Positions 7,454-15,916 of a stretch of DNA of 52,849 bases are shown here, piece by piece. The notes beneath the pieces were generated by a model. That model was not told the DNA's origin. It saw only the letters and a program-made list of their open reading frames with translations, and ran no database searches. Origin of the DNA: an uncultured Clostridia bacterium (GTDB taxonomy: Bacteria > Bacillota > Clostridia > Oscillospirales > Acutalibacteraceae); NCBI GenBank assembly GCA_958436475.1, contig CAUBKG010000002.1:1-52849 (forward strand), read 5' to 3'. The position numbers and the translations under genes are program-made. How positions within the stretch are numbered: position 1 is the first letter of the stretch; each line of letters begins with the position of its first letter.

Positions 7454-8130
7454 TCTATTGCATATGGTTGATAAGGGTGCTAAGAAAAAAGTAATAATTC
7501 AGGATGTGGCAATGGTACTATTCTAAGTATTTTATAAATAGTCGATTTTTACACAGATTTTACGGTTGGTTAACGGGACTGTGGCAGCAGAATCGTCACA
7601 GCATTTATTATAATTATAGATGCTTGAAATTAATTGAACAGTCCTTGTAAAAAAGCGAGTTTGCGGACTTGCCCTATTGGTCTTACTCTTTTTAGCTCTA
7701 AGAGATGGGCTTTTTCTGTTTTCAGGAGCCAAAAACATAAAAAACTCTAAGACGAAAAAGCAAGAGACCGCCGCAAATAGGCTCATAAATCATTTGCGAC
7801 AGACTCTTCTTCATTATTTTAGGGCTTCAATAGGCAGACTACCCTCTTGAAGCGTTCCTTGTGGTTTCTGAAAGTCCCTAGCTTTCAAAAACGGGAATTC
7901 CAGCCGTTAAACGGCTTCGTCACTTTTTACCGGCCGTCAGGCCGACACCTTTTCATTCTCTTAACATTTGGACTTGCTACTATATATATGAGCAAGATGA
8001 TTCAACCGGCACAACATATTGTATATTATGCTTCGGATTTGTCAAGGGCTTTTCCCAACGAACAAATATAATTTTATAAAGATTTTACTCTAGCGTAATA
8101 GTCGCTTAACATGGAGGGGATTAAAATAGA
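7454..8130. other. AT-rich non-coding stretch with decayed mobile DNA
   Basis: No convincing gene is present. The stretch is clearly AT-richer than the flanking chromosome. On the minus strand around 7825-7915 a short frame ending in QEGSLPIEALK looks like the tail of a longer protein, but it is not identifiable and its upstream part is stopped. Several small inverted repeats occur, for example GCAAAT...ATTTGC near 7770-7797. I read it as degraded accessory DNA. Confidence 0.5.
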
Positions 8131-8133
8131 GTT

Positions 8134-8145
8134 GCAAATGTTTGC
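8134..8145 (+). promoter_or_regulatory. Palindrome upstream of the PHP-dockerin gene
   Basis: GCAAA-TG-TTTGC is a perfect dyad 30 bases before the start codon, in an AT-rich stretch that could contain the promoter (TTGCAA... TATTTT). It may be an operator; the regulator is unknown. Confidence 0.35.
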
Positions 8146-8174
8146 AAAATATATTTTGAGAGAGGAAGAACAAC

Positions 8175-9920
8175 ATGCTAAAGAAAACCACTGCGACCAT
8201 TTTGGCGGCTGCTGTACTGGCAGGGACGTTTGTCACCGGCGTTGCAGCCCAGGGGCAGGATGGCAAGGGCGTCCTGGACTTCACCATTAACAGCCCTTAT
8301 GCCAGCGTGAACTGGGATACCTACGGGCAGTACAAAGCGGACTTCCATGCCCACTCCAATGAGAGCGACGGTTCTCCGCAGCCGGCTGAGACAGTGGAGG
8401 AACACTACAAAAAGGGATTTGACATTCTTGCACTGACCGATCACAATGTTACGAACACCACATGGAACCGCAAGGATGACCCGACAGGCAGAGGTCGTAC
8501 CTATCTGACGGACGAGCGTCTGCAAGAGATCACTTACGGAACGGACAGAGACGGTCGCGGTATGGTCGCCATCCAGAACTCCGATGAACAGTCTGTGAGC
8601 GACCACCTGAACACCTTCTTCACTCCCTTTAACAATGAAGCGGGAGCAACGTTGGAAAGCAATATCGCCAAGACGCAGGAGCTAGGCGGCATCTGCCATA
8701 TCAACCATCCCGGCCGTTACTATGGCGGTAAAAATACAAGCGGAACCAACGGCGAAGATGCTGCTAACAATCCTGCAAACATTAAGAAGTATGTAGACCT
8801 CTTTATGAAATACGAGGCTTGCGTTGGTATGGAAATCATCAACAAGCTGGACGGCGATTCCTACTCCGACCGTATCCTGTGGGATAATATTTTGATGGAG
8901 ACCATGCCGGAGGGGCGTTTCGTATGGGGCTTCTCCAACGATGATACTCACTCAAATGAAGCTACAGGTCACAGCTACAACATGATGCTTATGCCCACCA
9001 ATAACCCTGTCGAGGTACGCAAAGCTATGGAGAGCGGTGCTTTCTACGCCAGTGCTCACGTTGCCAAGCGGGAAGGATACACTATCACCGATCACAGCAT
9101 AATCAATGACTATCAGCCGCCTGTTATCACTAGTATCGAGGTAGACCAGGATGAGGACACCATCACCATCGAAGGCGATCTTTATAACACGATTGAGTGG
9201 ATTGCCGACGGCGAAGTAATTGCGACCGGCAACACGATTGACATCAACGACTACGAGGGCAAGGTTCACAGTTATGTCCGTGCCCAGCTTAAGGGCGACG
9301 AGGGTATCAGCTTTACCCAGCCGTTCGGTATCACTGCGGTGAATGCCGGCAGCGCGGAAATCAATGCTGACAAAGAACTGGCGGTTGTGGAAAACGGCGA
9401 TACCGTCACCTGCACCGTGTCTATGAAGGGTATCACTGGTTTGAACAGCTTTGATGTTGCTGTGTCCTATGATGAAGAGGTTTTTGAAGTTTCTGAAGTA
9501 AAATCTCTTTTGGAAAATATTGTGATTTCGACCGACAAAAGCACAGAAGGTACCGTGCGCATGATTATCGGAACCAGCGCTGATGTTTCTGGCGATGTGG
9601 ATGTGCTGCAGGTTGTTATGAAACTTAAAGAGGGTGCGGCCACCGGCAACACAAATCTGTCTATTCAGAGCGTCAACACGGCTACCACCAATGAAGACGG
9701 CACCTTTGAAGGACCGGTTGCTATCACGGATGGAGAAGATACCGTGGAAGTGATCTCCTACCGTGCGGCGGCGGATATCAACAAAGATGGTTCCGTTACT
9801 CTGTCTGACCTTTCTATCGCCCTGAACAAGTATCAGACTGCGGATGCCGCCTGCGACATTGACCGCAGCGGAACCGTTGACGCGGCAGACTTCATTATCC
9901 TGACGGGATTTATTGCCTAA
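8175..9920 (+). CDS. Secreted PHP-domain hydrolase with cohesin-like and dockerin modules
   Basis: The product has 581 residues. A signal peptide spans 1-25. A PHP metallo-hydrolase domain (about 50-310) shows HAH at 58-60, LTDH at 87-90, H175/H178 in CHINHPG and DTH at 257-259, the expected metal ligands. A beta-rich linker domain (about 315-385) follows. Next is a cohesin-like domain (about 393-525: VSMKGITGLNSFDVAVSYD). The C-terminus is a dockerin (about 533-580) with two calcium loops, DINKDGSVTLSDL and DIDRSGTVDAADF. The substrate of the PHP domain is unknown; phosphoesters are typical. The start at 8175 follows AGAGGAAG. Base composition is lower in GC than the flanking genes, and the next gene encodes a wall-anchored partner-like protein. 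Confidence 0.85.
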   Translation: MLKKTTATILAAAVLAGTFVTGVAAQGQDGKGVLDFTINSPYASVNWDTYGQYKADFHAHSNESDGSPQPAETVEEHYKKGFDILALTDHNVTNTTWNRKDDPTGRGRTYLTDERLQEITYGTDRDGRGMVAIQNSDEQSVSDHLNTFFTPFNNEAGATLESNIAKTQELGGICHINHPGRYYGGKNTSGTNGEDAANNPANIKKYVDLFMKYEACVGMEIINKLDGDSYSDRILWDNILMETMPEGRFVWGFSNDDTHSNEATGHSYNMMLMPTNNPVEVRKAMESGAFYASAHVAKREGYTITDHSIINDYQPPVITSIEVDQDEDTITIEGDLYNTIEWIADGEVIATGNTIDINDYEGKVHSYVRAQLKGDEGISFTQPFGITAVNAGSAEINADKELAVVENGDTVTCTVSMKGITGLNSFDVAVSYDEEVFEVSEVKSLLENIVISTDKSTEGTVRMIIGTSADVSGDVDVLQVVMKLKEGAATGNTNLSIQSVNTATTNEDGTFEGPVAITDGEDTVEVISYRAAADINKDGSVTLSDLSIALNKYQTADAACDIDRSGTVDAADFIILTGFIA

Positions 9921-10017
9921 AATCCGTTTGCTAACAGTATGTGTGGGAATTGGGGATTGCCTTAAAACGGCGATTCTCAATTCCTGTATAACTTTTTATT
10001 ATGAAAGGATGGTTTGC

Positions 10018-10719
10018 TTGAAAAAAATTGCTTGTCTGTTTGCCTGCTGTTGTATACTATCCCTTGGCACATTATCGGCCTTTGCCAAGGAATCGGCTGT
10101 TCGTGTACCGGAAGATCAGATTTTCCTTACTCAAACGCAAACGAATTTTGAAGCCGTAATCGAAGTTGAGCCTGAGAATGCATATGCCGGTGTGGAGATC
10201 GGTATTGCATGCCCCGAAAGCGTCACTGTAACAGATTCTTCCGGTTCGTCCGGCAGCATGTCGGCCGGCCCGGTTCTGGCTAGGGGTTTATATTGGACCA
10301 GCTTTTTTGAATCAGACAATAAGCTATCTGGGACAATGAAAATTACTTTGCAGTTCTCCTGCCCGGAATCTTTTGAAAGCGGAGACATTCAGCTGCAAGC
10401 AGTTAAAGTGCTTACCAAAAACGGCGTTGCTGTTGACACGGAAGAACTTAGCTCAGCTCTAAAGATAAGCATAACACGAAATGGTTCGGGAGTCACTGAT
10501 TCAGATCCTACGGATTCAGAGCCTACCACCAGCACACCTTCCGGTGAAGATACAAATCCCGACACGAATACAAGTTCCACAGAAGGCGGTTCCAACACTG
10601 ACGGAGAAGACTCTCCGCAAACCGGTGTCAACAGCTATATTCTGGTGTTGATGTTCGTATCCAGCTGCGTTGTCCTTGGGATGTTGCTTCTCATTGGCAA
10701 AAAGAAAAAATATGATTGA
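10018..10719 (+). CDS. Sortase-anchored surface protein with cohesin-like domain
   Basis: This 233-residue exported protein has a signal peptide at about 1-23 (KKIACLFACCCILSLG...SAFA) and a beta-sandwich region at about 30-150. The pattern NFEAVIEVEPENAYAGVEIGI, AGPV..RGLYW and the spacing of its strands resemble cohesins. An acidic Ser/Thr/Asp/Pro linker spans about 155-205. The C-terminus has a sorting signal: SPQTG (an LPXTG variant), a hydrophobic helix and KKKKYD. The TTG at 10018 is chosen because AAAGGATGG lies upstream at good spacing and the signal peptide starts there; ATG 10009 lacks a site. Lying 97 bases after a dockerin gene, it may be the cell-wall receptor for it. Cohesin identity is an inference from pattern. 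Confidence 0.7.
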   Translation: MKKIACLFACCCILSLGTLSAFAKESAVRVPEDQIFLTQTQTNFEAVIEVEPENAYAGVEIGIACPESVTVTDSSGSSGSMSAGPVLARGLYWTSFFESDNKLSGTMKITLQFSCPESFESGDIQLQAVKVLTKNGVAVDTEELSSALKISITRNGSGVTDSDPTDSEPTTSTPSGEDTNPDTNTSSTEGGSNTDGEDSPQTGVNSYILVLMFVSSCVVLGMLLLIGKKKKYD

Positions 10720-10807
10720 CCTCCTAAAAGACAGCTTGTTGACTGCCCATAACCCATTGATTTTACAGGCTTTTTTCTATAAATGCTGTTTCGCCACTCG
10801 AACCACG

Positions 10808-10859
10808 GCAGGGTACCCTTATAGGATTTCAAGTTCCTATAAGAGCATCCTGCTTTTTT
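10808..10859 (+). terminator. Nested hairpin terminator after the surface-protein gene
   Basis: A perfect 9-bp stem (CTTATAGGA with TCCTATAAG) sits inside an outer GCAGG/CCTGC pairing, followed by TTTTTT. It would end the PHP-cohesin unit. Confidence 0.7.
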
Positions 10860-11056
10860 ATACCCTACCAGGAGTTATCAATTCACTGAAAAATACAGAT
10901 AAAGAATTCTATTTGATAGAAAAGAACGGGAAACAGTTTTTTGTGACGGTGACGGACGAGTTCATAGAAACACGTCAGCTTGCAAAACGAATTGACACCA
11001 AAAAAATTGAAATCGGAAATTGGAAATTCACGAAATGCGCCTATGAAGTAAAATAA
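10859..11056 (+). other. Unidentified coding fragment without a start codon
   Basis: An open frame of about 65 codons reads like protein (INSLKNTDKEFYLIEKNG, then FFVTVTDEFIETRQLAKRI). It follows a terminator directly and has no ATG, GTG or TTG with a ribosome site. It is probably the 3' remnant of a lost gene. I do not recognise the family. Nothing else is seen between 10860 and the next terminator. Confidence 0.35.
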
Positions 11057-11105
11057 AACAAAAGCACCCTCATAATTCTGTTACAACCGAATAGCTCTTA
11101 TGGAA

Positions 11106-11142
11106 GCGTCTGTTTTCAAGCAAGAAAACAGGCGTTTTTTTT
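11106..11142 (+). terminator. Strong hairpin with T-run
   Basis: GCGTCTGTTTTC pairs with GAAAACAGGCG around a 6-base loop and is followed by eight T. It marks the end of the accessory island before the carboxypeptidase gene. Confidence 0.85.
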
Positions 11143-11285
11143 CCGGGAAATCAAACGTAAGGATTTCGTAAGAAAAATTGCCGGAAATCGCCCTGCAAAA
11201 AAAGATGCGCTGGTTTATAATAAGGAAGCTGTTTTTTGGGGCATACTGCAAGTGGAAAATAGTTCCGGAAAGGAAGACGTCGAAC

Positions 11286-12284
11286 ATGGCAAGAACCAAA
11301 CGAAGAAAAAGCGAGCGGCGAAAGAACCGCACCACAGCGTTTTTGTGCATCACGGCGGTCGTGCTTGCGGTGTGTGCCGTGCGGATGCAGATCATCCGCC
11401 ACACCCCCGCGGCTGAGGCGGGAAAGGTGAACTCCCTAGCGGCCCTGGAAGGGGCGGCGGAGGCTGCGACGGAAGCCGTCACCGAGCCGCCCGCGCCGGT
11501 GCAGGATATCCCGGTGCACAGCAAAAGCGCTCTTTTGCTCGAGCGGAAAAGCGGCGAGGAAAAATACCGCAAAAACGCGGGAGAGCGGCTGGCGCCTGCC
11601 TCCCTTACGAAAATCATGACCGCGGTGGTCGTGTTGGACAACAGCCCTGGCCTGGAAGAAAAGGTGACTCTTTCCGAAGAGCTGTTTGAGCCTTTATACA
11701 AGCAGAACGCCGCACTGGCGGGCTTCGAGCCGGGCGAGCGCGTGCGCGTGATCGACCTGCTTTACGGCGCCATGCTCCCCTCCGGTGCGGAGGCGGCGGA
11801 GGCGCTCGCAGCGTATATTTCGGGCTCCGACCGGGCGTTTGTGGAAGCAATGAACCAAAAGGCCGCGGAGCTGGGGATGGAAAACACGCACTTCAGCAAC
11901 GTGACCGGCCTGCCGGACGATAACCATTACAGCACGGCGGAGGACCTCGCAAAGCTGCTTCGGCATGCGCTCGAAAACCAGACCTTCCGCAAGATTTTCA
12001 CGAGCGAGAGGTATTCCACCGCTTCCACCAACCGTCATCCGGACGGCATCACCGTGCGCAGCTCGATGTTCCGCTCGCTCCCCGATGCCAGCTTTTCCGG
12101 CGTGACCATCCTGGGCGGAAAAACCGGCTATACAGACGAAGCAGGCCTCTGCCTTGCGAGCCTTGCCAAAAGCGGAGGCACGGAATATATCCTCATCACC
12201 CTCGGCGCAGAGGGAGATCGCTCTACCGCACAGTATAATATTGAAGATGCAAAGGCGATCTACACGGCGTATACCGGCGCGTAA
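11286..12284 (+). CDS. D-alanyl-D-alanine carboxypeptidase (DacF-like)
   Basis: This 332-residue penicillin-binding protein trims the terminal D-Ala of peptidoglycan stem peptides outside the cell. A basic N-terminus precedes one membrane helix (about 17-36), then a linker to about residue 75, then the peptidase S11 domain. The catalytic SLTK tetrad is present (PASLTKIM) and the KTG triad is intact (GGKTGYTDEAG). The middle motif reads SGA instead of the textbook SGN; I believe related clostridial proteins share this. ATG 11286 follows AAGGAAG. The usual C-terminal anchoring domain is absent, so the N-terminal helix is the membrane anchor. A TATAAT at 11216 may be its -10 element, though the -35 is weak. 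Confidence 0.9.
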   Translation: MARTKRRKSERRKNRTTAFLCITAVVLAVCAVRMQIIRHTPAAEAGKVNSLAALEGAAEAATEAVTEPPAPVQDIPVHSKSALLLERKSGEEKYRKNAGERLAPASLTKIMTAVVVLDNSPGLEEKVTLSEELFEPLYKQNAALAGFEPGERVRVIDLLYGAMLPSGAEAAEALAAYISGSDRAFVEAMNQKAAELGMENTHFSNVTGLPDDNHYSTAEDLAKLLRHALENQTFRKIFTSERYSTASTNRHPDGITVRSSMFRSLPDASFSGVTILGGKTGYTDEAGLCLASLAKSGGTEYILITLGAEGDRSTAQYNIEDAKAIYTAYTGA

Positions 12285-12302
12285 ACGCAGAAAGACGCTC
12301 AC

Positions 12303-12349
12303 AGCCGCCCGACCCGCGGGGAAAACCCGCTGGGCCGGGCGGCTTTTTG
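12303..12349 (+). terminator. Terminator after the carboxypeptidase
   Basis: AGCCGCCCG pairs with CGGGCGGCT, with an internal CCGCGGG/CCCGC pairing, followed by TTTTT. Confidence 0.9.
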
Positions 12350-12395
12350 TTTGCCGGCTTCGGCGGGAGGAGGGCCGCCCTGTCGAAAAATGGGA

Positions 12396-12472
12396 TTGCA
12401 TTCAGGGGGGAAAACAGATAAAATAAAAATATCCATGCGCTCCCGAAACGGGGAAACCGCTTCGGGAGCGCA
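12396..12472 (+). promoter_or_regulatory. Promoter and leader hairpin of the apbE-eet-rnf operon
   Basis: TTGCAT (12396-12401), 17 bases and TAAAAT (12419-12424) form the promoter. The transcript would begin near 12431 and run straight into a perfect 12-bp hairpin, TGCGCTCCCGAA (12436-12447) with TTCGGGAGCGCA (12461-12472). No T-run follows, so it is not a simple terminator. It could protect the mRNA 5' end or be a protein-binding site. The remaining leader to 12616 has no gene. Confidence 0.6.
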
Positions 12473-12616
12473 CAATCAAATGAGCGGAGGGGGCGTGCTG
12501 ACCTTCCCCGCGGGAAGGAAACGCGTGCCGGAGGGCGGCTTTTCGCAAGCAAAACAGGCAAGTATGTGGCTGTTCTCCTCAACGGAAAGCCATGCGGAAG
12601 CCCGGCGCGCTTCAGG

Positions 12617-13660
12617 ATGCGGATGCGGGGAAAAACTCGGCTGGAAAAAGTTCAGATCGCGGTGATCCTGCTGCTCTGCCTCGGCATTGCGGGGGCTGCG
12701 GTGTACCGCTTTTGCGTTCCGCCCCGGCGGCTGGTGCAGAAAACCGGCTATGCCATGGGTACGGTCGCGGGGGTGCAGTGCGCTTCCCGGCAGGAGAAAG
12801 CGGCGGGGGAAGCGGCGGGGGCTGCCCTCGCGGCCTGCAGCCGGCTGGAAACGGTGCTGTCCGCTTCCCGGGAGAATGCCGGGCTCGCCCGCGTAAACGC
12901 GGGGGAAAGGGAGCTTTCCGAAGAGCTTGCCGCCTTCCTCCGCCAGAGCCTCAATACCGCCGAAAAAAGCGGCGGCGCGTTCAATCCCGCCGTCGGCGCG
13001 CTGAGCTCGCTTTGGAGCATCGGCACGGAAGCCGCGCGGCTGCCCCGCCCGGAAGAAATCGCCGCCGCAATACCGCTCTGCAATTACCGGAATATTATTC
13101 TCAGCGGCCAGCATATTACTCTGCCGGAAGGCATGCGGCTGGACCTCGGCGCGGCGGGAAAGGGGGCCGCGTGCGATGCGATGGCGCAAACCCTCCGCGA
13201 AGCGGGAATGAAGGACTTTTTGGCCTACGCGGGCGGCAGCATCGCCGTTTCCGGCAAAACACCGGACGGGGGGAACTGGCCCGTCCGCGTGCGGGACCCC
13301 TTTGGGAGCGCCTCTGAAACCGTAGGTACGCTGCTGCTGGCCGAAGGGTTCATTTCCACCTCCGGCAGCTATGAAAAAACGCTGACCGTGGATGGAAAAG
13401 CCTATCATCATATATTGGACAGCGCCACCGGCTACCCCGCCGAAACCGGGCTTTGCTCCGTTACGGTGGTGTGCGGTTCCGGAATTTTGAGCGACGAGCT
13501 CTCCACCGCCTGCTTCGTGCTGGGGCGGGAAAAGGGGGTAGAGCTTCTCCGGGAATACGGCGCGGAGGGGATCTTTATTGCGTCGCGGGGCGAGATATTC
13601 CTCACGCCGGGCCTCCATGCTTCCTTCACCCCCTCGGAAGGCTGGACGGTGATTTCATGA
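12617..13660 (+). CDS. apbE: FAD:protein FMN transferase (ApbE family)
   Basis: This 347-residue enzyme covalently attaches FMN from FAD to threonine residues of target proteins outside the membrane. A single N-terminal membrane helix (about 13-35) is followed by the ApbE fold. Diagnostic pieces are GYAMGTV, LDLGAAGKGAACD, AGGS, FISTSGSYEK, HHILDSATGYPAE and SDELSTACFVLG. The clear targets are RnfG and RnfD encoded four and three genes downstream. The start is uncertain: ATG 12617 or 12623 suit the membrane helix but have weak ribosome sites, and GTG 12566 would add 17 residues. The gene overlaps the next by 4 bases and heads a tightly packed operon. Confidence 0.92.
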   Translation: MRMRGKTRLEKVQIAVILLLCLGIAGAAVYRFCVPPRRLVQKTGYAMGTVAGVQCASRQEKAAGEAAGAALAACSRLETVLSASRENAGLARVNAGERELSEELAAFLRQSLNTAEKSGGAFNPAVGALSSLWSIGTEAARLPRPEEIAAAIPLCNYRNIILSGQHITLPEGMRLDLGAAGKGAACDAMAQTLREAGMKDFLAYAGGSIAVSGKTPDGGNWPVRVRDPFGSASETVGTLLLAEGFISTSGSYEKTLTVDGKAYHHILDSATGYPAETGLCSVTVVCGSGILSDELSTACFVLGREKGVELLREYGAEGIFIASRGEIFLTPGLHASFTPSEGWTVIS

Positions 13661-14019
13661 AAACACACCGGATCATCAAACGGAGCGACTGGCTCCTGAT
13701 TCTCAGCTTTCTCCTGCTGGCCCTTCTGCTGGCTTTGCTGTTCTGGCCGCGGGGCGAGGGCGCGCAGGCGGTTATCCGGCAGGACGGCGAACCCGTGCTG
13801 CGCCTCGATCTATCCGAATATTCCTCTTCCACGCCTGCGGAAATCCCCGTGGGCGGGGTCGTTTTCGAAATAGCGGAAGGGAAGATACGCATCCGCTCCT
13901 CCCCCTGCCCGGATCAAATCTGCGTGGAGACGGGCTTCATCGGCCGGCCGGGGGAAACGGCGGTCTGCCTGCCCGAGCGCGTCTCCGTGGAGATCGTTTC
14001 CGGGGAGGGCGGCCGATGA
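13657..14019 (+). CDS. NusG domain II-containing membrane protein (EetA-like)
   Basis: This 120-residue protein has one N-terminal membrane helix (about 10-30) and an extracytoplasmic NusG_II domain (about 38-118). The pattern GGVVFEIAEGKIRI...CPDQICVETGFI...VCLPERVSVEI is typical. Small proteins of this type, paired with a Gx transporter protein, are named EetA in the flavin-based extracellular electron transfer locus of Listeria. They accompany ApbE in many Firmicutes. Overlaps on both sides (ATGA type) tie it to apbE and the next gene. Its exact job is unproven; a role in building or feeding the flavinylated redox chain is likely. Confidence 0.82.
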   Translation: MKTHRIIKRSDWLLILSFLLLALLLALLFWPRGEGAQAVIRQDGEPVLRLDLSEYSSSTPAEIPVGGVVFEIAEGKIRIRSSPCPDQICVETGFIGRPGETAVCLPERVSVEIVSGEGGR

Positions 14020-14570
14020 ATCCGCGCGGCGGCAAGGCCGCGCGCACGGCGCTGATCGGTATGCTCGGCGCTCTGGCGCTCACCCTTTCCTTCCTCGAGG
14101 GTCTGCTCCCGCCCCTCCCCTTCCTTCCGCCCGGTGCAAAGCCGGGGATTTCGAATCTCGCGGTGCTCTATGCAGCCTCCGTGTTCGGCGCGGGCCCGGC
14201 CTTTCTGCTCGTGGGGCTCAAGGCGTTTTTTGCCCTGTTGACGCGCGGAATAGCAGCGGGCCTCCTGAGCTTCCTCGGCGGCCTTCTCAGCACGGCGGGC
14301 ATGGTGCTGCTGCTCCGCTTCCGGGGCTTTGGCCTCGTGGGGGCGGGCGTGTGCGGCGGCGTGCTGCACAATCTCGGTCAGCTGCTCGGGGCTATGCTCC
14401 TCACCAAAACGGCGGCGCTCGTGTTTTATTTACCCCTGCTCATTGTGTTCGGTACGGCCTTCGGGCTGCTTACCGGGCTCATTTCCCATATTACGCTACC
14501 CCTTCTGCAAAGGCAGATGCGGCGGGCCTTTCCGCCCGCGAAATCCGATACAAAGGAGCCAAAGCCATGA
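14016..14570 (+). CDS. Gx transporter-family membrane protein (EetB-like)
   Basis: This 184-residue protein has about five membrane helices. The N-terminal PPLPFLPPGAKPGISNLAVL stretch and the GGVLHNLGQL stretch are typical of the Gx transporter family, once labelled heptaprenyl diphosphate synthase component I. In Listeria the equivalent is EetB. It resembles small-molecule transport (ECF S-like) proteins and might move a quinone or flavin precursor, but this is inference. It overlaps the NusG_II gene before it and the rnfC start after it by 4 bases each. Confidence 0.83.
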   Translation: MNPRGGKAARTALIGMLGALALTLSFLEGLLPPLPFLPPGAKPGISNLAVLYAASVFGAGPAFLLVGLKAFFALLTRGIAAGLLSFLGGLLSTAGMVLLLRFRGFGLVGAGVCGGVLHNLGQLLGAMLLTKTAALVFYLPLLIVFGTAFGLLTGLISHITLPLLQRQMRRAFPPAKSDTKEPKP

Positions 14571-15913
14571 AACAGCAACCCGGCACCGAGGTGCTCCGCC
14601 CGAAAGTGCGCAAACGCTATGGCGCGGCGGTGCCCCATTATAAAAACACCGAAAACAGGAAATCCACCGTCATGCCTCCCCCGGAAACGGTCACCCTGCT
14701 CATGCAGCAGCACATCGGCCCCGCCTGTAAGACGACGGTAAAGCCGGGAGACGCCGTAAAGGTCGGCGAGGTCGTGGGAGACAGCGATGCCTACATAACG
14801 GCCCCCATCCACGCGAGCGTTTCGGGGACGGTCAAAGCGATCAAACAGGTGATGCTCCCCTCGGGGCAGATGTCCGAAGCGGTGGTCATCGAATCGGACG
14901 GCAAAATGGAGCCCTTCGAGGGCCTCCGGCCGCCGCAGGCGGCGAGCCGGGAGGAGCTGGCGAAGGCGGCGCGCGACTGCGGGCTCGTGGGTCTCGGCGG
15001 CGCGGGCTTTCCCATGCATGTGAAGCTCACCCCGCCCGAAGGGGCGAAGATCGATACGCTCATCATCAACGCGGCGGAATGCGAGCCCTTCATCACCTCC
15101 GACCACCGGGAGATCCTCGAAAATGCGGATAACATCATGTATGGCGTCTTTCGCCTGCTTACTCTTCTGAACGTCCCCCGCGTCATCATCGCGGTGGAGG
15201 ACAATAAACCGGACGCAATCGAGCTCTTATGCAAAATTGCGAACGACAGCCGGGATATCGACAACCGCGTCCGTGTGATGGAACTGAAATCCCGTTACCC
15301 GCAGGGGGCGGAAAAGGTGCTCATCCAGTCGGTCACCGGGCGGGAGGTTCCTCCTGGCAAGCTCCCGTCGGACGTGGGCTGCATCGTCATGAACGTTACG
15401 AGCGTGGGCAAGCTCGCCGATTACCTGCAAACGGGCATGCCGCTCGTTTCAAAGCGCCTCACGGTGGACGGCTCCGCGGTGGGAAACCCGCAGAACGTAA
15501 TCGTCCCGCTCGGGACGGCGGTAAAGGACGTGATCGAATTCTGCGGCGGCTACCGCAGAAAACCGAAAAAGCTCCTGATGGGCGGCCCCATGATGGGCCT
15601 CGCGCTCACCGATGATGAAATGCCGGTGCTCAAGCAAAACAATGCGATTTTGGCGTTTGCAAAGCCGGACGCCCTGCTGCCGGAAGAAGAGCCCTGCATC
15701 CGCTGCGGTCGGTGCGTGAGGGCCTGCCCGATGTCGCTCATGCCCACCGTCCTCGAGCGGTACGCCCGTGCGGGCGATGCGGAGGGGCTGAAGGCTTACG
15801 GGATAACCTCCTGCATGGAATGCGGGAGCTGCGCCTATGTCTGCCCCGCGCACCGGAACCTCGTACAGCAGATGCGGCTCGGCAAAGCACAGCTCAGAAA
15901 GGCGGGTAAATAA
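14567..15913 (+). CDS. rnfC: Rnf complex subunit RnfC
   Basis: This 448-residue protein is the peripheral NADH/FMN- and Fe-S-binding subunit of the ion-pumping ferredoxin:NAD+ oxidoreductase. The N-terminal barrel-sandwich region includes PIHASVSGTV. The central Rossmann-like GLVGLGGAGFPMHVK and ECEPFITSDH segments bind FMN/NADH. Two 4Fe-4S motifs lie near the C-terminus, CIRCGRCVRACP and CMECGSCAYVCP. ATG 14567 follows AAAGGAG and overlaps the upstream stop, which fixes it against longer in-frame starts. All catalytic features are intact. It is followed 3 bases later by rnfD. Confidence 0.97.
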   Translation: MKQQPGTEVLRPKVRKRYGAAVPHYKNTENRKSTVMPPPETVTLLMQQHIGPACKTTVKPGDAVKVGEVVGDSDAYITAPIHASVSGTVKAIKQVMLPSGQMSEAVVIESDGKMEPFEGLRPPQAASREELAKAARDCGLVGLGGAGFPMHVKLTPPEGAKIDTLIINAAECEPFITSDHREILENADNIMYGVFRLLTLLNVPRVIIAVEDNKPDAIELLCKIANDSRDIDNRVRVMELKSRYPQGAEKVLIQSVTGREVPPGKLPSDVGCIVMNVTSVGKLADYLQTGMPLVSKRLTVDGSAVGNPQNVIVPLGTAVKDVIEFCGGYRRKPKKLLMGGPMMGLALTDDEMPVLKQNNAILAFAKPDALLPEEEPCIRCGRCVRACPMSLMPTVLERYARAGDAEGLKAYGITSCMECGSCAYVCPAHRNLVQQMRLGKAQLRKAGK

Positions 15914-15916
15914 CCG

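Noticed and set aside
7815..7920. Short minus-strand frame ending QEGSLPIEALK, possibly the tail of a mobile-element protein.
   Set aside because: It is about 30 codons, stopped upstream, and I could not identify it, so it was left as part of the decayed stretch.
12351..12665. Open frame of about 100 codons over the rnf leader.
   Set aside because: The composition is implausible for a protein, it has no homology I recognise, and it overlaps the promoter and hairpin.
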